Assembly (NCBI RefSeq): GCF_023898315.1
Contig: NC_064621.1
Coordinates: 532,973,383 to 533,037,382 of the forward strand
Reading direction: 5' to 3'
DNA: 64,000 nt
Source: Schistocerca nitens
Taxonomy: Eukaryota > Arthropoda > Insecta > Orthoptera > Acrididae
Shown here: in pieces, positions 32,721 through 43,189 of the stretch
Numbering within the stretch: position 1 is the stretch's first letter
How the letters are laid out: each line of letters starts with the position of its first letter
Program-made: the position numbers and the translations under genes
The notes under the pieces: generated by a model
Told to the model about the DNA's origin: nothing
The model's input: the letters and a program-made list of their open reading frames with translations, nothing else
The model's database searches: none

Positions 32721-33171
32721 TGCCTCCAACTCCATGGTGTTCTTTTCACTCCCATTTACTCTTCAGTCTTCTCCTCTTTCCCTTTCCTCTTTAGCCATTC
32801 ACGCATCTTTTCATCCTACATAGTTGTGTTTATCTTTATACTATATACCTCTTTACTTCTGTATGCATCCTCTTTGGTCTGAAGCTGGCACAGTACTTAC
32901 AGTAGAATATCTTTGGCTTCCCTCTGACAACCATTCCTCCATCCTTGCTACCCTCCCTATTTTCCTTTCCCTGTTGCTTCATAACCTGGGTTGTGAGTAA
33001 CTGAATCTCCTTTCCCTTCTTCCCTTTCTTTCCCCTCTCTCCTCCCCGATGAAGGAACATTTGTTCCGAAAGCTAGGAACGTAAATTTTCGGTTCTGTTT
33101 TATGTGTATCTATCGGCTGTACTGAGCTGAGGTAAGTACTGGCCAGCCCCTCTATCTCTTTGTTAGTATTT
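32721..33171 (+). mobile_element. PLE terminal fragment
   Basis: Pyrimidine-rich stretches (TCTCCTCTTTCCCTTTCCTC) precede CCGATGAAGGAACATTTG and TGTTCCGAAAGCTAGGAACG, then GTGTATCTATCGGCTG and GGTAAGTACTGGCCAGCCC. I recognise this as a PLE end of acridid type. The order (pyrimidine tract, hammerhead-like core, CTATC, GGTAAGT) parallels the end at 29733-30055 read on the minus strand. No protein-coding part. Confidence 0.65.
33046..33071 (+). ncRNA. Hammerhead-ribozyme-like core motif in PLE end
   Basis: CCGATGA (canonical CTGANGA with U4 changed to C), A, a perfect 6-bp hairpin GGAACA-TT-TGTTCC, then GAAA followed by GCTAGGAACG. The U4 change would be expected to weaken or abolish cleavage in a known hammerhead. 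The other helices are not resolved. Confidence 0.45.
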
Positions 33172-33861
33172 GTTTCACATCTTTATATGAGATTTTCCAT
33201 TAATCATTTTTATATAATGTTTGGCAATCATAAATGTGTTTATGTCTTTGTGTGGCTTTACACTATTATGCAACATCATAAATTGAGTAATTTCACTGAA
33301 AATTTCACGTTAAAATTTGCTTGATGATTTAGAAGAATGTAGGTAGTTCCTGGCGTCTGGGTACAGCCTTTTATTCATTACAGACTTCTCCTGAATTTCT
33401 AGCAGTCACTGTCTGTGACTTCACTAAAATGCAAACTTAAGACTGACACCATGAAAAGAAATATGCAACTTTAGCAATTACTATATTATCTTTGATTTGC
33501 TTAATTGTCACTCCCTCCACGTAAAATTGTGCTGTTTCCTTGGCACAGCTACACTTTTGGTGCTGATTTGCAGTCAAGATGGATACTCACCTTTACAGAA
33601 CAGTGCTAAAATAATGTCTTCAATCTTTTTCTGTTGTGTTCAAAGGAGCCAGCCTAACACCCTGACACTCGGATTCCATCATCGACTCTCATCACATTAG
33701 CATCGCAGCAGCAAACATACAAGTCATGTGTCCACAATTCCAGTAAGGACATCCCCTCCTCTTGATGCACAGTGAAACCACAATAATAGTTCACCATTTG
33801 TCTGTGAAAAAAGAAAACCCAATGATGGCCTGTTGATTCTGAATTCACTTTTACACTTTTG
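33172..33861. other. No recognised gene
   Basis: AT-rich spacer between a PLE end and LINE A2. No supported feature. Confidence 0.5.
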
Positions 33862-36369
33862 TTGCTGTTAGTAGTAGTTTATCATGTTGTGAAGTAGAAG
33901 TGGATAGTTCCTGTGAATTATTATTGGTGGAGGTTACACTCAACAACCGAGCTAGATTAATAATTGGCTCCTTTTACCAACCTCCCGACTCAGCAGCATT
34001 AGTGGCAGAACAACTGAGAGAAAATTTGGAATACATTTGGTAGGGACAGAGCATCGAGTGACATTATACTGAGTGCACTATCCGAAAATTACCTTGAGCA
34101 ATTAAACAGAGAACCGACTCGTGGAGATAACATCTTGGACCTACTGATAACAAACATACCTGAAATTTTCGACTCTGTAAGTGCAGAACAGGGAATCAGT
34201 GATCATAAGGCTGTTGCAGCATCTCTGAATATGGAAGTTAATAGGAATATAAAAAAAGGGAGGAAGGTTTATCTGTTTATCAAGAGTAATAGAAGGCAGA
34301 TTTCAGACTACCTAACAGATCAAAACGAAAATTTCTGTTCTGACACTGACAATGTTGAGTGTTTATGGAAAAAGTTCAAGGCAATCGTAAAATGCATTTT
34401 AGACAGGTATGTGCCGAGTAAAACTGTGAAGGATGGGAAAAACCCACCGTGGTTCAACAACAAAGTTAGGAAACTACTGCGAAAGCAAAGAGAGCTTCAC
34501 TGCAAGTTTAAATGCAGCCAAAACCTCTCAGAAAAACAGAAGCTAAACGATGTCAAAGTTAGCATAAGGAGGGCTATGCGTGAAGCGTTCAGTGAATTCG
34601 AAAGTAAAATTCTATGTACCGACTTGACAGAAAATCCTAGGAAGTTCTGGTCTTACGTTAAATCAGTAAGTGGCTCGAAACAGCATATCCAGACACTCCG
34701 GGATGATGATGGCATTGAAACAGAGGATGACACACGTAAAGCTGAAATACTAAACACCTTTTTCAAAAGTTGTTTCACAGAGGAAGACCGAACTGCAGTT
34801 CCTTCTCTAAATCCTCGCACAAACGAAAAAATGGCTGACATCGAAATAAGTGTCCAAGGAATAGAAAAGCAACTGGAATCACCCAACAGAGGAAAGTCCA
34901 CTGGACCTGACGGGATACCAATTCGATTCTACACAGAGTACGCGAAAGAACTTGCCCCCCTTCTGACAGCCGTGTACCGCAAGTCTCTAGAGGAGCGGCA
35001 GGTTCCAAATGATTGGAAAAGAGCACAGGTAGTCCCAGTCTTCAAGAAGGATCGTTGAGCAGATGCGCAAAACTATAGACCTGTATCTCTGACATTGATC
35101 TGTTGTAGAATTTTAGAACATGTTTTTTGCTCGAGTATCATGTCGTTTTTGGAAACCCAGAATTTACTCTGTAGGAATCAACATGGATTCCGGAAACAGT
35201 GATCGTGTGAGACCCAACTCACTTTATTTGTTCATGAGACCCAGAAAATATTAGATACAGGCTCCCAGGTAGATGCTATTTTCCTTGACTTCCAGAAGGC
35301 ATTCGATACAGTTCCGCACTGTTGCCTGATAAACAAAGTAAGAGCCTACGGAATATCAGACCAGCTGTGTGGCTGGATTGAAGAATTTTTAGCAAACAAA
35401 ACACAGCTTGTTGTTATCAATGGAGAGATGTCTACAGACGTTAAAGTAACCTCTGGCGTGCCACAGGGGAGTGTTATGGGACCATTACTTTTCACAATAT
35501 ATATAAATGACCTAGTAGATAGTGTCGGAAGTTCCATGCAGCTTTTCGGGGATGATGCTGTAGTATACAGAGAAGTTGCAGCATTAGAAAATTGTAGCGA
35601 AATGCAGGAAGATCTGCAGTGGATAGGTACTTGGTGCAGGGAGTGGCAACTGACCCTTAACATAGACAAATGTAATGTATTGCGAATACATAGAAAGAAG
35701 GATCCTTTATTGTATGATTATATGATAGCGGAACAAACACTGGTAGCAGTTACTTCTGTAAAATATCTGGGAGTATGCATGCGGAATGATTTGAAGTGGA
35801 ATGATCATATAAAATTAATTGTTGGTAAGGCGGGTACCAGGTTGAGATTCATTGGGAGAGTCCTTAGAAAATGTAGTCCGTCAACAAAGGAGGTGGCTTA
35901 CAAAACACTCGTTTGACCTATACTTGAGTATTGCTCATCAGTGTGGGATCCATACCAGATCGGGTTGACGGAAAAGGTAGAGAAGATCCAAAGAAGAGCG
36001 GTGCATTTTGTCACAGGGTTATTTGGTAAGCGTGATAGCGTTACGGAGATGTTTAGCAAACTCAAGTGGCAGACTCTGCAAGAGAGGCGCTCTGCATTGC
36101 GGTGTAGCTTGCTCGCCAGGTTATGAGAGGGTGCGTTTCAGGATGAGGTATTGACTATATTGCTTCCCCCTACTTATACCTCCCGAGGAGATCACGAATG
36201 TAAAATTAGAGAGATTCAAGCGCGTACGGAGGCTTTCAGACAGTCGTTCTTCCCGCGAACCATATGCGACTGGAACAGAAAAGGGAGGTAATGACAGTGG
36301 CACGTAAAGTGCCATCCACCACACACCGTTGGGTGGCTTGCGGAGTATAAATGTAGATGTAGATGTAGA
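33862..36369 (+). mobile_element. LINE family A, copy A2, best preserved, with GATGTA tail
   Basis: 5'-truncated in the endonuclease, about 2.5 kb. The 3' end carries CACACACCGTTGGGTGGCTT, GCGGAGTATAA and the hexamer tail ATGTAGATGTAGATGTAGA (36351-36369), matching the copy at 60290-61519. The coding part ends at TAA 36289-36291, leaving a short 3' UTR of about 60 bases before the tail. An internal deletion near 34043 removes the endonuclease segment expected to hold its Asp-Phe-Asn motif. Confidence 0.9.
33891..36291 (+). pseudogene. LINE A2 ORF2 (endonuclease, reverse transcriptase), open except for TGA codons
   Basis: Endonuclease: ARLIIGSFYQPPDSAALV (about 33951-34004), then a deletion with frame change near 34043, then LLITNIPEIFDSV and GISDHKAVAA (about 34141-34226). 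Linker: PPWFNNKVRKLLRKQRELH (34444-34500) and NPRKFWSYVKS (34633-34665). RT: GPDGIPIRFYTEYAKELAPL (about 34906-34965), motif A IFLDFQKAFDTVPH (35278-35319), motif B SGVPQGSVMGPLLF (35452-35493), motif C LFGDDAVVY (35542-35568, Gly where Ala is usual), thumb VKYLGVCMRNDLKWNDHIK (35758-35814). From about 34057 to 36291 a single frame is interrupted only by TGA at 35056, 35200, 35914 and 36124. Sister copies keep CGA at the second and fourth positions. Confidence 0.9.
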
Positions 36370-37281
36370 AAGCTATTTAGCATACTCAGAAAAACACAGC
36401 CATGCTATAATGCAGGTGTTAACATCAATACTTAATCCCAAACACAGCAGGAAAAAAAGGAGCAAAATAAAATGTTCTCTGCTTGAAGAGGTGGAAAGAG
36501 AGACTGAAATGTCAAGGGCAAAAAATATGCTCTCCAGCAATGGGGCCTTCTCAAAGTCTATGACATCTAGCACAGTAATGTGACAAACTGGAGAGACAAG
36601 GATTACCTTGGTGTAGTCCTAGCCTGCCAAAAGTTGATTCTACTGGCCAATTTGAGGATGGTTTTGGAAAGTTTCCCACATTCAACTAGTTATATATTGG
36701 CCTTGGGCTACAGTTTATCTAACCAACTGAAAAAAGAAGCTTTTAAAAAACTTTTTGTTCACCTTCAATTATGCCCATTAACCTAAAAAATAGGAATTAT
36801 GAAAGTACTACAATAAATCCATTAATGTGAACAACTGTGAAGTTTAAAAAGCCAACAAAGTTTTATGGAGGGCATAAACCTTTTTTTTAAGTCTATTCCT
36901 TGTTTCTCCACTTTGAGAAATATTAATATGGCATTTTTGTTTATTTCCAGCATGATTTTCTCATGTTTCACATTTCAGATTTTTATTTTTAAATTTTAAC
37001 ATAACATCATAGGAATATGAATAAATGTTGTGACTGTTTTTTAGATTTATTTCATAACTCATTGGATAACATGTAATCATATGAGGACTGTATATGTTCA
37101 ATATACCTTGTAAGTTCTATTTGGTATGGATCCTACATGCTTGAATAATATACTAGGATGGATTATGTGAGTATTTTGTGAGTGATCTCCTTTGTAGGCT
37201 CCCTCATATTTTACCAATGAATGAAAATCTGCCAATTGCTTTACCTACAACTGAGCCAATATGATCGTTCCATTTTATATA
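36370..37281. other. Unrecognised interval
   Basis: A plus-strand frame near 36580-36786 (NWRDKDYLGVVLACQKLILL and on) has protein-like composition, but I recognise no family, and the preceding frame is closed. It could be an old DNA-transposon or host-derived scrap. The rest is AT-rich and featureless. Confidence 0.35.
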
Positions 37282-38326
37282 CATTTGGACCTCGATTAGA
37301 CATTGAAAATCTATTTTTAAAAATGCAAAACAGTTTTTTTTTCTATTTCTTAAATTTTAACTTTGCGACTGGATCATGGCATTTCTTTCCTGTCTATATG
37401 TGCATAGCTGCAGCAGTTGGCTATTGTTCCAGGTATTTGAGGGCAGTCTTGAACCGCTTCTTTGCTGTATACTGGCTGATCTTTTCGTCTTCTTCCTTTT
37501 CTTCACCATCTGACTCCTCTTGGTCAACACTATATTGTCACAAAGTAAGATTGATGACCTAGTCATCTTCCAAATTCTTCATTGGTGACAATAGCAACAT
37601 TCTCTTCTACTAGCCATTCCTCTACACCAGCAGGTTGGATATCATTGTTTGCAAATCAGTCAGTAAATTTGTATTGTCTGACTCATTAGCTTCTGGAAGT
37701 TCATGCTCCTGTTTTAGGCTAGGAAAACATTTCTCCATGATTTTTGTAGAGTAGTTTCTTTAAGTTCTTCCCAATCTTGCACAACTGTGTAATTTGTATC
37801 TTTTATGTTAAGGCTTTTCATTGCTTCAAAAGTCTCACAACACTTTTCTGTTTTCTCTAACAAAGTGCTGACATGTGTCCTGACATGTGTCCAGTAACAC
37901 CCTAGTCCATTGGTAGGATTACTAAATCCATGTTGGGGGTGGGGGCATAGCTTTTATGCCACCTTGTTGAAGCTCGGACTCAGAGGAGTGGCTTGGGGCC
38001 TTGTCTAAAAATACAATTATGTGGTGTGGTAGACTTTGTGATCTCAAGTATTTTTTAACAGTGGGAACAAATGCAACAAAAACTATTCTTTAAACAAATT
38101 ACCATTCATCAAAGGATTTTTTTGAGCTTTGTAATAAATAGAGGTGCTGACATGTTTATAGTTTTGAAGGAGTGTGACTCATGCATTAGACCTTTTGTGA
38201 CATGAGTAAAATCAATCGATAATGCTAGCACACTTTTTGGCATGAGGTGTAGATGGATGGTTGAACACGTGGTCAGATAATCTCAGGAGTCGGTTAACTG
38301 AAGGCCAAATAATTGAGGTTCTACTG
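37282..38326 (-). mobile_element. pogo/Tigger-type DNA transposon remnant
   Basis: Bounded by TA at 37280-37281 and 38327-38328. The right end, on the minus strand, reads CAGTAGAACCTCAATTATTT, the typical Tigger terminus. The left end CATTTGGACCTCGATTAG is a diverged partner. Minus-strand blocks include TTPHNCIF and SEL-QQGGIKAM (about 37950-38040) and PNMDLVILPMD-stop-GV (37897-37938), the N-x-x-x-L-(I/V)-Q-P-M-D-Q-G-V block of Tigger transposases. The helix-turn-helix half is missing, so about 1 kb remains of a larger element. Confidence 0.75.
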
Positions 38327-38337
38327 TACTTACAAAC

Positions 38338-38600
38338 TGTTGTACCCAAGTATTTGTATGATGTGACTGATTCAATTTTTGGCTTACTGATATTGCAGTC
38401 ATAGGATACTACATCTATGATCTTTTAAAACCTGCAGCCAATCTTTTGACCCTTTTGACTTCTTGTCAAGACCTGACAGAATATTTGAGCAGTCTTTTCC
38501 AGACATTATAGATAACTGCACATATATGAAAAGTCTGAGATTACAATTAACACTATCTGCAAGATCATAAATATACAATACTAAAATTTAAAAAAGCCAG
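38338..38600 (-). mobile_element. LINE family A fragment (RT thumb)
   Basis: The minus strand reads IESVTSYKYLGTTVCK (about 38333-38385), the conserved V-x-S-x-K-Y-L-G-V thumb block. Upstream pieces to about 38600 resemble palm sequence but are too decayed to align. It abuts the Tigger element. Confidence 0.5.
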
Positions 38601-38849
38601 TCTTAAAGGAAATTTGTAGAAAGGCTTGGACTAAAAGTAAAGATGTTTATGCTATAACTCAGTGGTCGACTGACAAGTTAGTTACATGTTTCATGGGTTA
38701 CTTGTGTGAAATATCATACTCACATGGAACTAGTCTCTTTATAGGGATTTAACTTAATTTATGTTTAAATTCGGTCACACATGTACCATTTGCAAATGAC
38801 TTCACACAACCAAAAATAATATTTAATTTAAAAGATGAATCAAGGGTGA

Positions 38850-39180
38850 AAATCTTCTTTACTAAATTAGCAGCATGATTCAAAATAAAAATTATTCTTT
38901 GAAGTAAAAGGAGTTACCAGAAGGAACTTTTTTAGCTTTCATTTTTATCTTTGCTCTCAGTCATTTAATATTACTATAAAAGTGATCAAAAATCTTGCTA
39001 GCAGCATTATTTGCCTCTTTTTGAACTAAAGTCTGTTTTAATGAAGAGTTATGAAGGCCATTTTTCATCTAGTCTTGTAATTGTGGACACCATTCAATCT
39101 TGTTATTTCAATGAAAGTACTGAAATATTCTAAATATCCGATAGTAATAACTATCTTATGCAATGGTGTAGCAAATGCAC
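38850..39180 (-). mobile_element. LINE-related fragment (post-RT region), tentative
   Basis: The minus strand reads EWCPQLQD (about 39065-39090) and NGLHNSSLKQTLVQKEANNA (about 39005-39065), then ASKIFDHFYSNIK (about 38965-39005), a continuous block with few stops. I recall similar stretches in insect LINE ORF2 but cannot place it exactly. Confidence 0.35.
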
Positions 39181-39224
39181 ATTTATACCTCTTTAGAGAA
39201 CTGCCCTGACTCAGTGGTGCATTA

Positions 39225-41677
39225 CATATTTCAAGAGGAATAGTACATACTCCGCCAGCTGTCAGATACTTCTGCCAGCAAACCTTGCCACAGTGACCAC
39301 ATTCCAGTAATCCAGCAGGATCTCCAGTGACGACTCAAATCCTTAGGTGCATCCCAGAAACTCTCCCCGGAGTCCATCTCTCTACTCACCCCTACCACTC
39401 CCTGCACTCCTACCTTCTACATGCTTCCTAAAGTCCATAAACCTAACCACACAGGATGCCCCATTGTGGCCTGTTACTGAGCCCCCACTGAGAGAATCTC
39501 TGCTCTCGTACACCAACACCTTCAACGCATCACCCGGAATCTACCCTCCTATATAAAAGATACCAGCCATTTCCTTCACTGACTCTTCACAGTTCCTGTC
39601 CTTTACCACACAGTGCCCTGCTTGTCATGGTTGATGCCACCTCCCTATACACTAACATTCCTAATGCCCATGGCCGTAATGCTGTTGAACACTATCTTTC
39701 CCAATGCCCTATGGATTCCAAACCAACAACCTCCTTCCTAGTTTCCATGACCAAGTATATCCTCACCCAATATTCCTTCTGCTTTGAAGGCATTTCCTAC
39801 AAACAAATTCGGGGTACAGCTATGGGCACCCACATGGCACCATCCTATGCCAACCTATTCATGGGCCATCAAGAGGAATCCTTCCTAAACACCCAGAAAC
39901 CTAAACCCCTCATCTGGTTCAGATTCAGTGATGACATATTTGCTATCTGGACCGAAGGTGAAGACACCCCCATCCACATTCCTCCAGAATGTCAACAACT
40001 TCTCCCCCATTTACTTCACTTGGTCCTATTCAACCCAACTAGCTGCCATCCTAGATGTTGGCCTTCACCTCAAAGATGTCTACATCAGTACCTCCATCCA
40101 TATCAAACCTACTAACCACCAGCAGTACCTCCACTTCGACAGCTGTCACCCATTCCATACCAAGAAGTACCTTCCGTACAGCCTAGACACTTATGGTCGT
40201 TGCATCTGCAGTGACAAGCAGTCCCTCTTGGAATATACCGATGGTCTCACTGAAGCCATTACTGACTGTAATTATCCTCCCAACCTCGAACAAAAACTAA
40301 TCTTCTGTGCCTTATCTTTCCAGCCTCAAACCACCTCCCAAAGTCCCATCGTCCGGCCACAGAGGAGCATTCCCCTCATAACACAGTACCACCCAGGATT
40401 AGAGCAACTGAGTTACATTCTCCGCTAGCATTTCGATTACCTCTCATCATCCCCTGAAATGAGGAATATCCTGCCCACTATCCTTTCAACCCCTCCCCCT
40501 GTGGTATTCCATCGTTACACAACCAATGGCTCCCAATACCTTACCTCATAGCACATACCACTGTAATAGACCTAGTTGCAAGACCTGTCCCATACATCCT
40601 CCTATCACCACCTACTTCAGTCCAGCCCCATCAAAGGCAGGGCTACCTGTGAAATCAGTCATGTGATTTACAAGCTAAGCTGCAACCGCTGTTCTGCATT
40701 CTATGTAGACATGACAACAAACAAGCTGTCTGTCCACATGAATGGTCACCAACAAACTGTGGCCAAGAAGCAAGTGGACCACCGTGTTGCTAAACACGCT
40801 GCCAAACATGATATCCTTCATTTCAATGACTGCTTCAGAGCCAGTGCTCTATGGATCCTTCCCACCAACACCAGCTCTTCTGCATTGCACTGGTTGGAAC
40901 CTTCATTGAAATCCAGCCTACATTCCCATAACCCTCCTGACCTCAACCTTCATTAGCCACTGTCCTCACCCATCCAGCCCCCTCCCTGTTCCCATTCCAG
41001 CATTACACAGCCACCATTTCACCATCACACCCAGTCTTTTTATTTCTCTCCTTTTCCCCTGCTCCCCCCCCCCCCCCCCTATCACACTTCACCCCTGCCC
41101 TCTGTCTAAACTGCAGCACTTCGCTCTCTGGCACCCCAACCACACTATCCCTCCCTCCCTGTCCCAGCCTTGTCCTTACCCCCATCCAGTAGTCACTTCT
41201 CTAATTGTGAGAATCTTTTTGTTGTGCCTATCTGTGACTCAGCATGTCTGCTATATGGTGAGTAGCAACTTTCCTTCTCTAACATTGGTACATACTTATT
41301 ATTTGGCAACTTTTCTATAATATTTTATTGGATACACCACCAACTGCATGTAAGTTTTATTTTTGAGAGCATATATTATCTTCTTAATATGAGGTAGCCA
41401 AGTATGTGAAAGTATCACATGACTAAATTTTAAGGAAGTTGCTTTCTCACCATACTGCTTTAATTTTTATGCTGAACTCCTTGACCACACTGTCCTATCT
41501 ACATTTTAGAAATGATTATAAAAAAAATATTTTCTATTTGCAAATGATCATTTATAGCATTTCCCATAGAATCAACGGAGATGACATTCTGTGATCTGTT
41601 GTCCCGTCCCTTGTTCCATACAAGTTAACTCTGTTAAGTCAATTATTTATTTTATACTTATTTATACTTCTTTTATA
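39225..41677 (+). mobile_element. Penelope-like element copy P1, 5'-truncated
   Basis: Starts in the RT N-terminal region, paralleling 54488 onwards in copy P4 (CAAACCTTGCCACA, CAGTAATCCAGCAGGATCTC). It runs through RT (to about 40430), linker and GIY-YIG nuclease (about 40620-40955), a 3' UTR with a poly(C) tract (about 41064-41079) and the PLE end TGGTGAGTAGCAACTTTCC (41259-41277). The segment 41280-41677 is not PLE but is included in the tandem duplication that follows. The hammerhead-like segment present in P4 is missing here (junction near 41195). Confidence 0.85.
39420..40955 (+). pseudogene. PLE P1 reverse transcriptase and GIY-YIG endonuclease remnant
   Basis: PLE polyprotein: a telomerase-related reverse transcriptase fused to a C-terminal GIY-YIG nuclease. 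RT blocks: MLPKVHKPN (about 39420-39450), VDATSLYTNIP (39630-39662, catalytic Asp), GTAMGTHMAPSYANLFMG (39813-39866) and RFSDDIFAIW (39921-39950, Ser where Ile is usual). A frameshift near 39965 moves the rest to another frame (HFDSCHPFHTKKYLPYSLD, about 40135-40192; QYHPGLEQLSYILR to 40428). GIY-YIG: VIYKLSCNRCSAFYVDMTTN (about 40669-40728), with Asp in place of the conserved Gly of YVG and His for the catalytic Arg (LSVHMNGH). The protein is doubly defective. Confidence 0.85.
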
Positions 41678-42904
41678 CTCATAACTCAGTACCATCCAGG
41701 ATTAGAGCAACTGAGTTACATTCTCCGCTAGCATTTCGATTACCTCTCATCATCCCCTGAAATGAGGAATATCCTGCCCACTATCCTTTCAACCCCTCCC
41801 CCTGTGGTATTCCATTGTTACACAACCAATGGCTCCCAATACCTTACCTCATAGCACATACCACTGTAATAGACCTAGATGCAAGACCTGTCCCATACAT
41901 CCTCCTATCACCACCTACTTCAGTCCAGCCCCATCAAAGGCTGGGCTACCTGTGAAATCAGCCATGTGATTTACAAGCTAAGTTGCAACCGCTGTGCTGC
42001 ATTCTATGTAGACATGACAACAACAAGCTGTCTGTCCACATGAATGGTCACCAACAAACTGTGGCCAAGAAGCAAGTCGACCACCCTGTTGCTAAACATG
42101 CTGCCAAACATGATATCCTTCATTTCAATGACTGCTTCAGAGCCTGTGCCCTATGGATCCTTCCCACCAACACCAGCTCTTCTGCATTGCACTGGTTGGA
42201 ACCTTCATTGCAATACAGCCTACATTCCCATAACCCTCCTGACCTGAACCTTCATTAGTCACTGTCCTCACCTATCCAGCCCCCACCCTGTTCCCATTCC
42301 AGCACTACACAGCCATCATTTCACCATCACACCCAGTCTTTTTATTTCTCTCCTTTTCCACTGCTTCCCCCCCCCCCCCCCCCTATCTCACTTCACCCCT
42401 GCCCTCTGTCTAAACTGCAGCACTTCGCTCTCTGGCACCCCCACCACACTATCCCTCCCTCCCTGTCCCAGCCTTGTCCTTACCCCCACCCAGTAGTCAC
42501 TTCTCTAATTGTGAGAATCTTTTTGTTGTGCCTATCTGTGACTCAGCATGTCTGCTATATGGTGAGTAGCAACTTTCCTATATTTTATTGGATACACCAC
42601 CAACTGCATGTAAGTTTTATTTTTGAGAGCATATATTATCTTCTTAATATGAGGTAGCCAAGTATGTGAAAGTATCAGGAAGTTGCTTTCTCACCATACT
42701 GCTTTAATTTTTATACTGAACTCCTTGACCACACTGTCCTATCTACATTCTAGAAATGATTATAAAAAAATATTTTCTATTTGCAAATGATCATTTATAG
42801 CATTTCCCATAAAATCAATGGAGAAGACATTCTGTGATCTGTTGTCCTGTCCCTTGTTCCATACAAGTTAACTCTGTTAAGTCAATTATTTATTTTATAC
42901 TTAT
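40375..42904 (+). repeat. 1.3-kb tandem duplication of PLE 3' part plus flank
   Basis: Unit 1 is 40375-41677 and unit 2 is 41678-42904, in direct orientation and head to tail. Both begin CTCATAAC(A/T)CAGTACCA-like sequence and end in TATTTATTTTATACTTAT. Unit 2 contains the PLE linker, GIY-YIG, poly(C) and end, then the same roughly 350-bp non-PLE flank (CACCAACTGCATGTAAG at 41335 and 42597). Small deletions (about 45 and 17 bases) distinguish unit 2. Inclusion of flanking DNA shows a genomic duplication, not a second retrotransposition. Confidence 0.92.
41935..42258 (+). pseudogene. GIY-YIG remnant in duplicated unit 2
   Basis: Second copy of the PLE GIY-YIG region. It shares the Gly-to-Asp change (TATGTAGACATGAC) with unit 1, so that change predates the duplication. 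A one-base loss in ACAACAACAAG (ACAACAAACAAG in unit 1) shifts the frame after YVDMTT. The rest reads as in unit 1, ending near 42258. Confidence 0.8.
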
Positions 42905-43189
42905 GTTCATATTTCTAGAGGTTTTAAGAACTGTTTGTAATAAGTTTGAGTACTTTTTGTATTATGTAATTACAGCACGCTCCACATTTGTTCTTTCTAA
43001 CACATAACTTTCCCTCTGCAGTTTCTAAAATAGTCCAACCTATTAGTGATTTAATACTTGCCCTTTATTCCACTGCAACTATGTGCATAAAAATAAGAAA
43101 GAGAACCAATAAAGTGTTATATTATACCATGGCAATATTTATTAGTGCATGGCAGTGTATAATATTTGTATGATTGTAATAATCCATTA
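42905..43189. other. No recognised gene
   Basis: Short AT-rich spacer between the duplicated block and LINE E. Confidence 0.5.

Noticed and set aside
36580-36786. 68-codon plus-strand frame as a host gene
   Set aside because: Protein-like composition only; no start context, splice sites or family resemblance.
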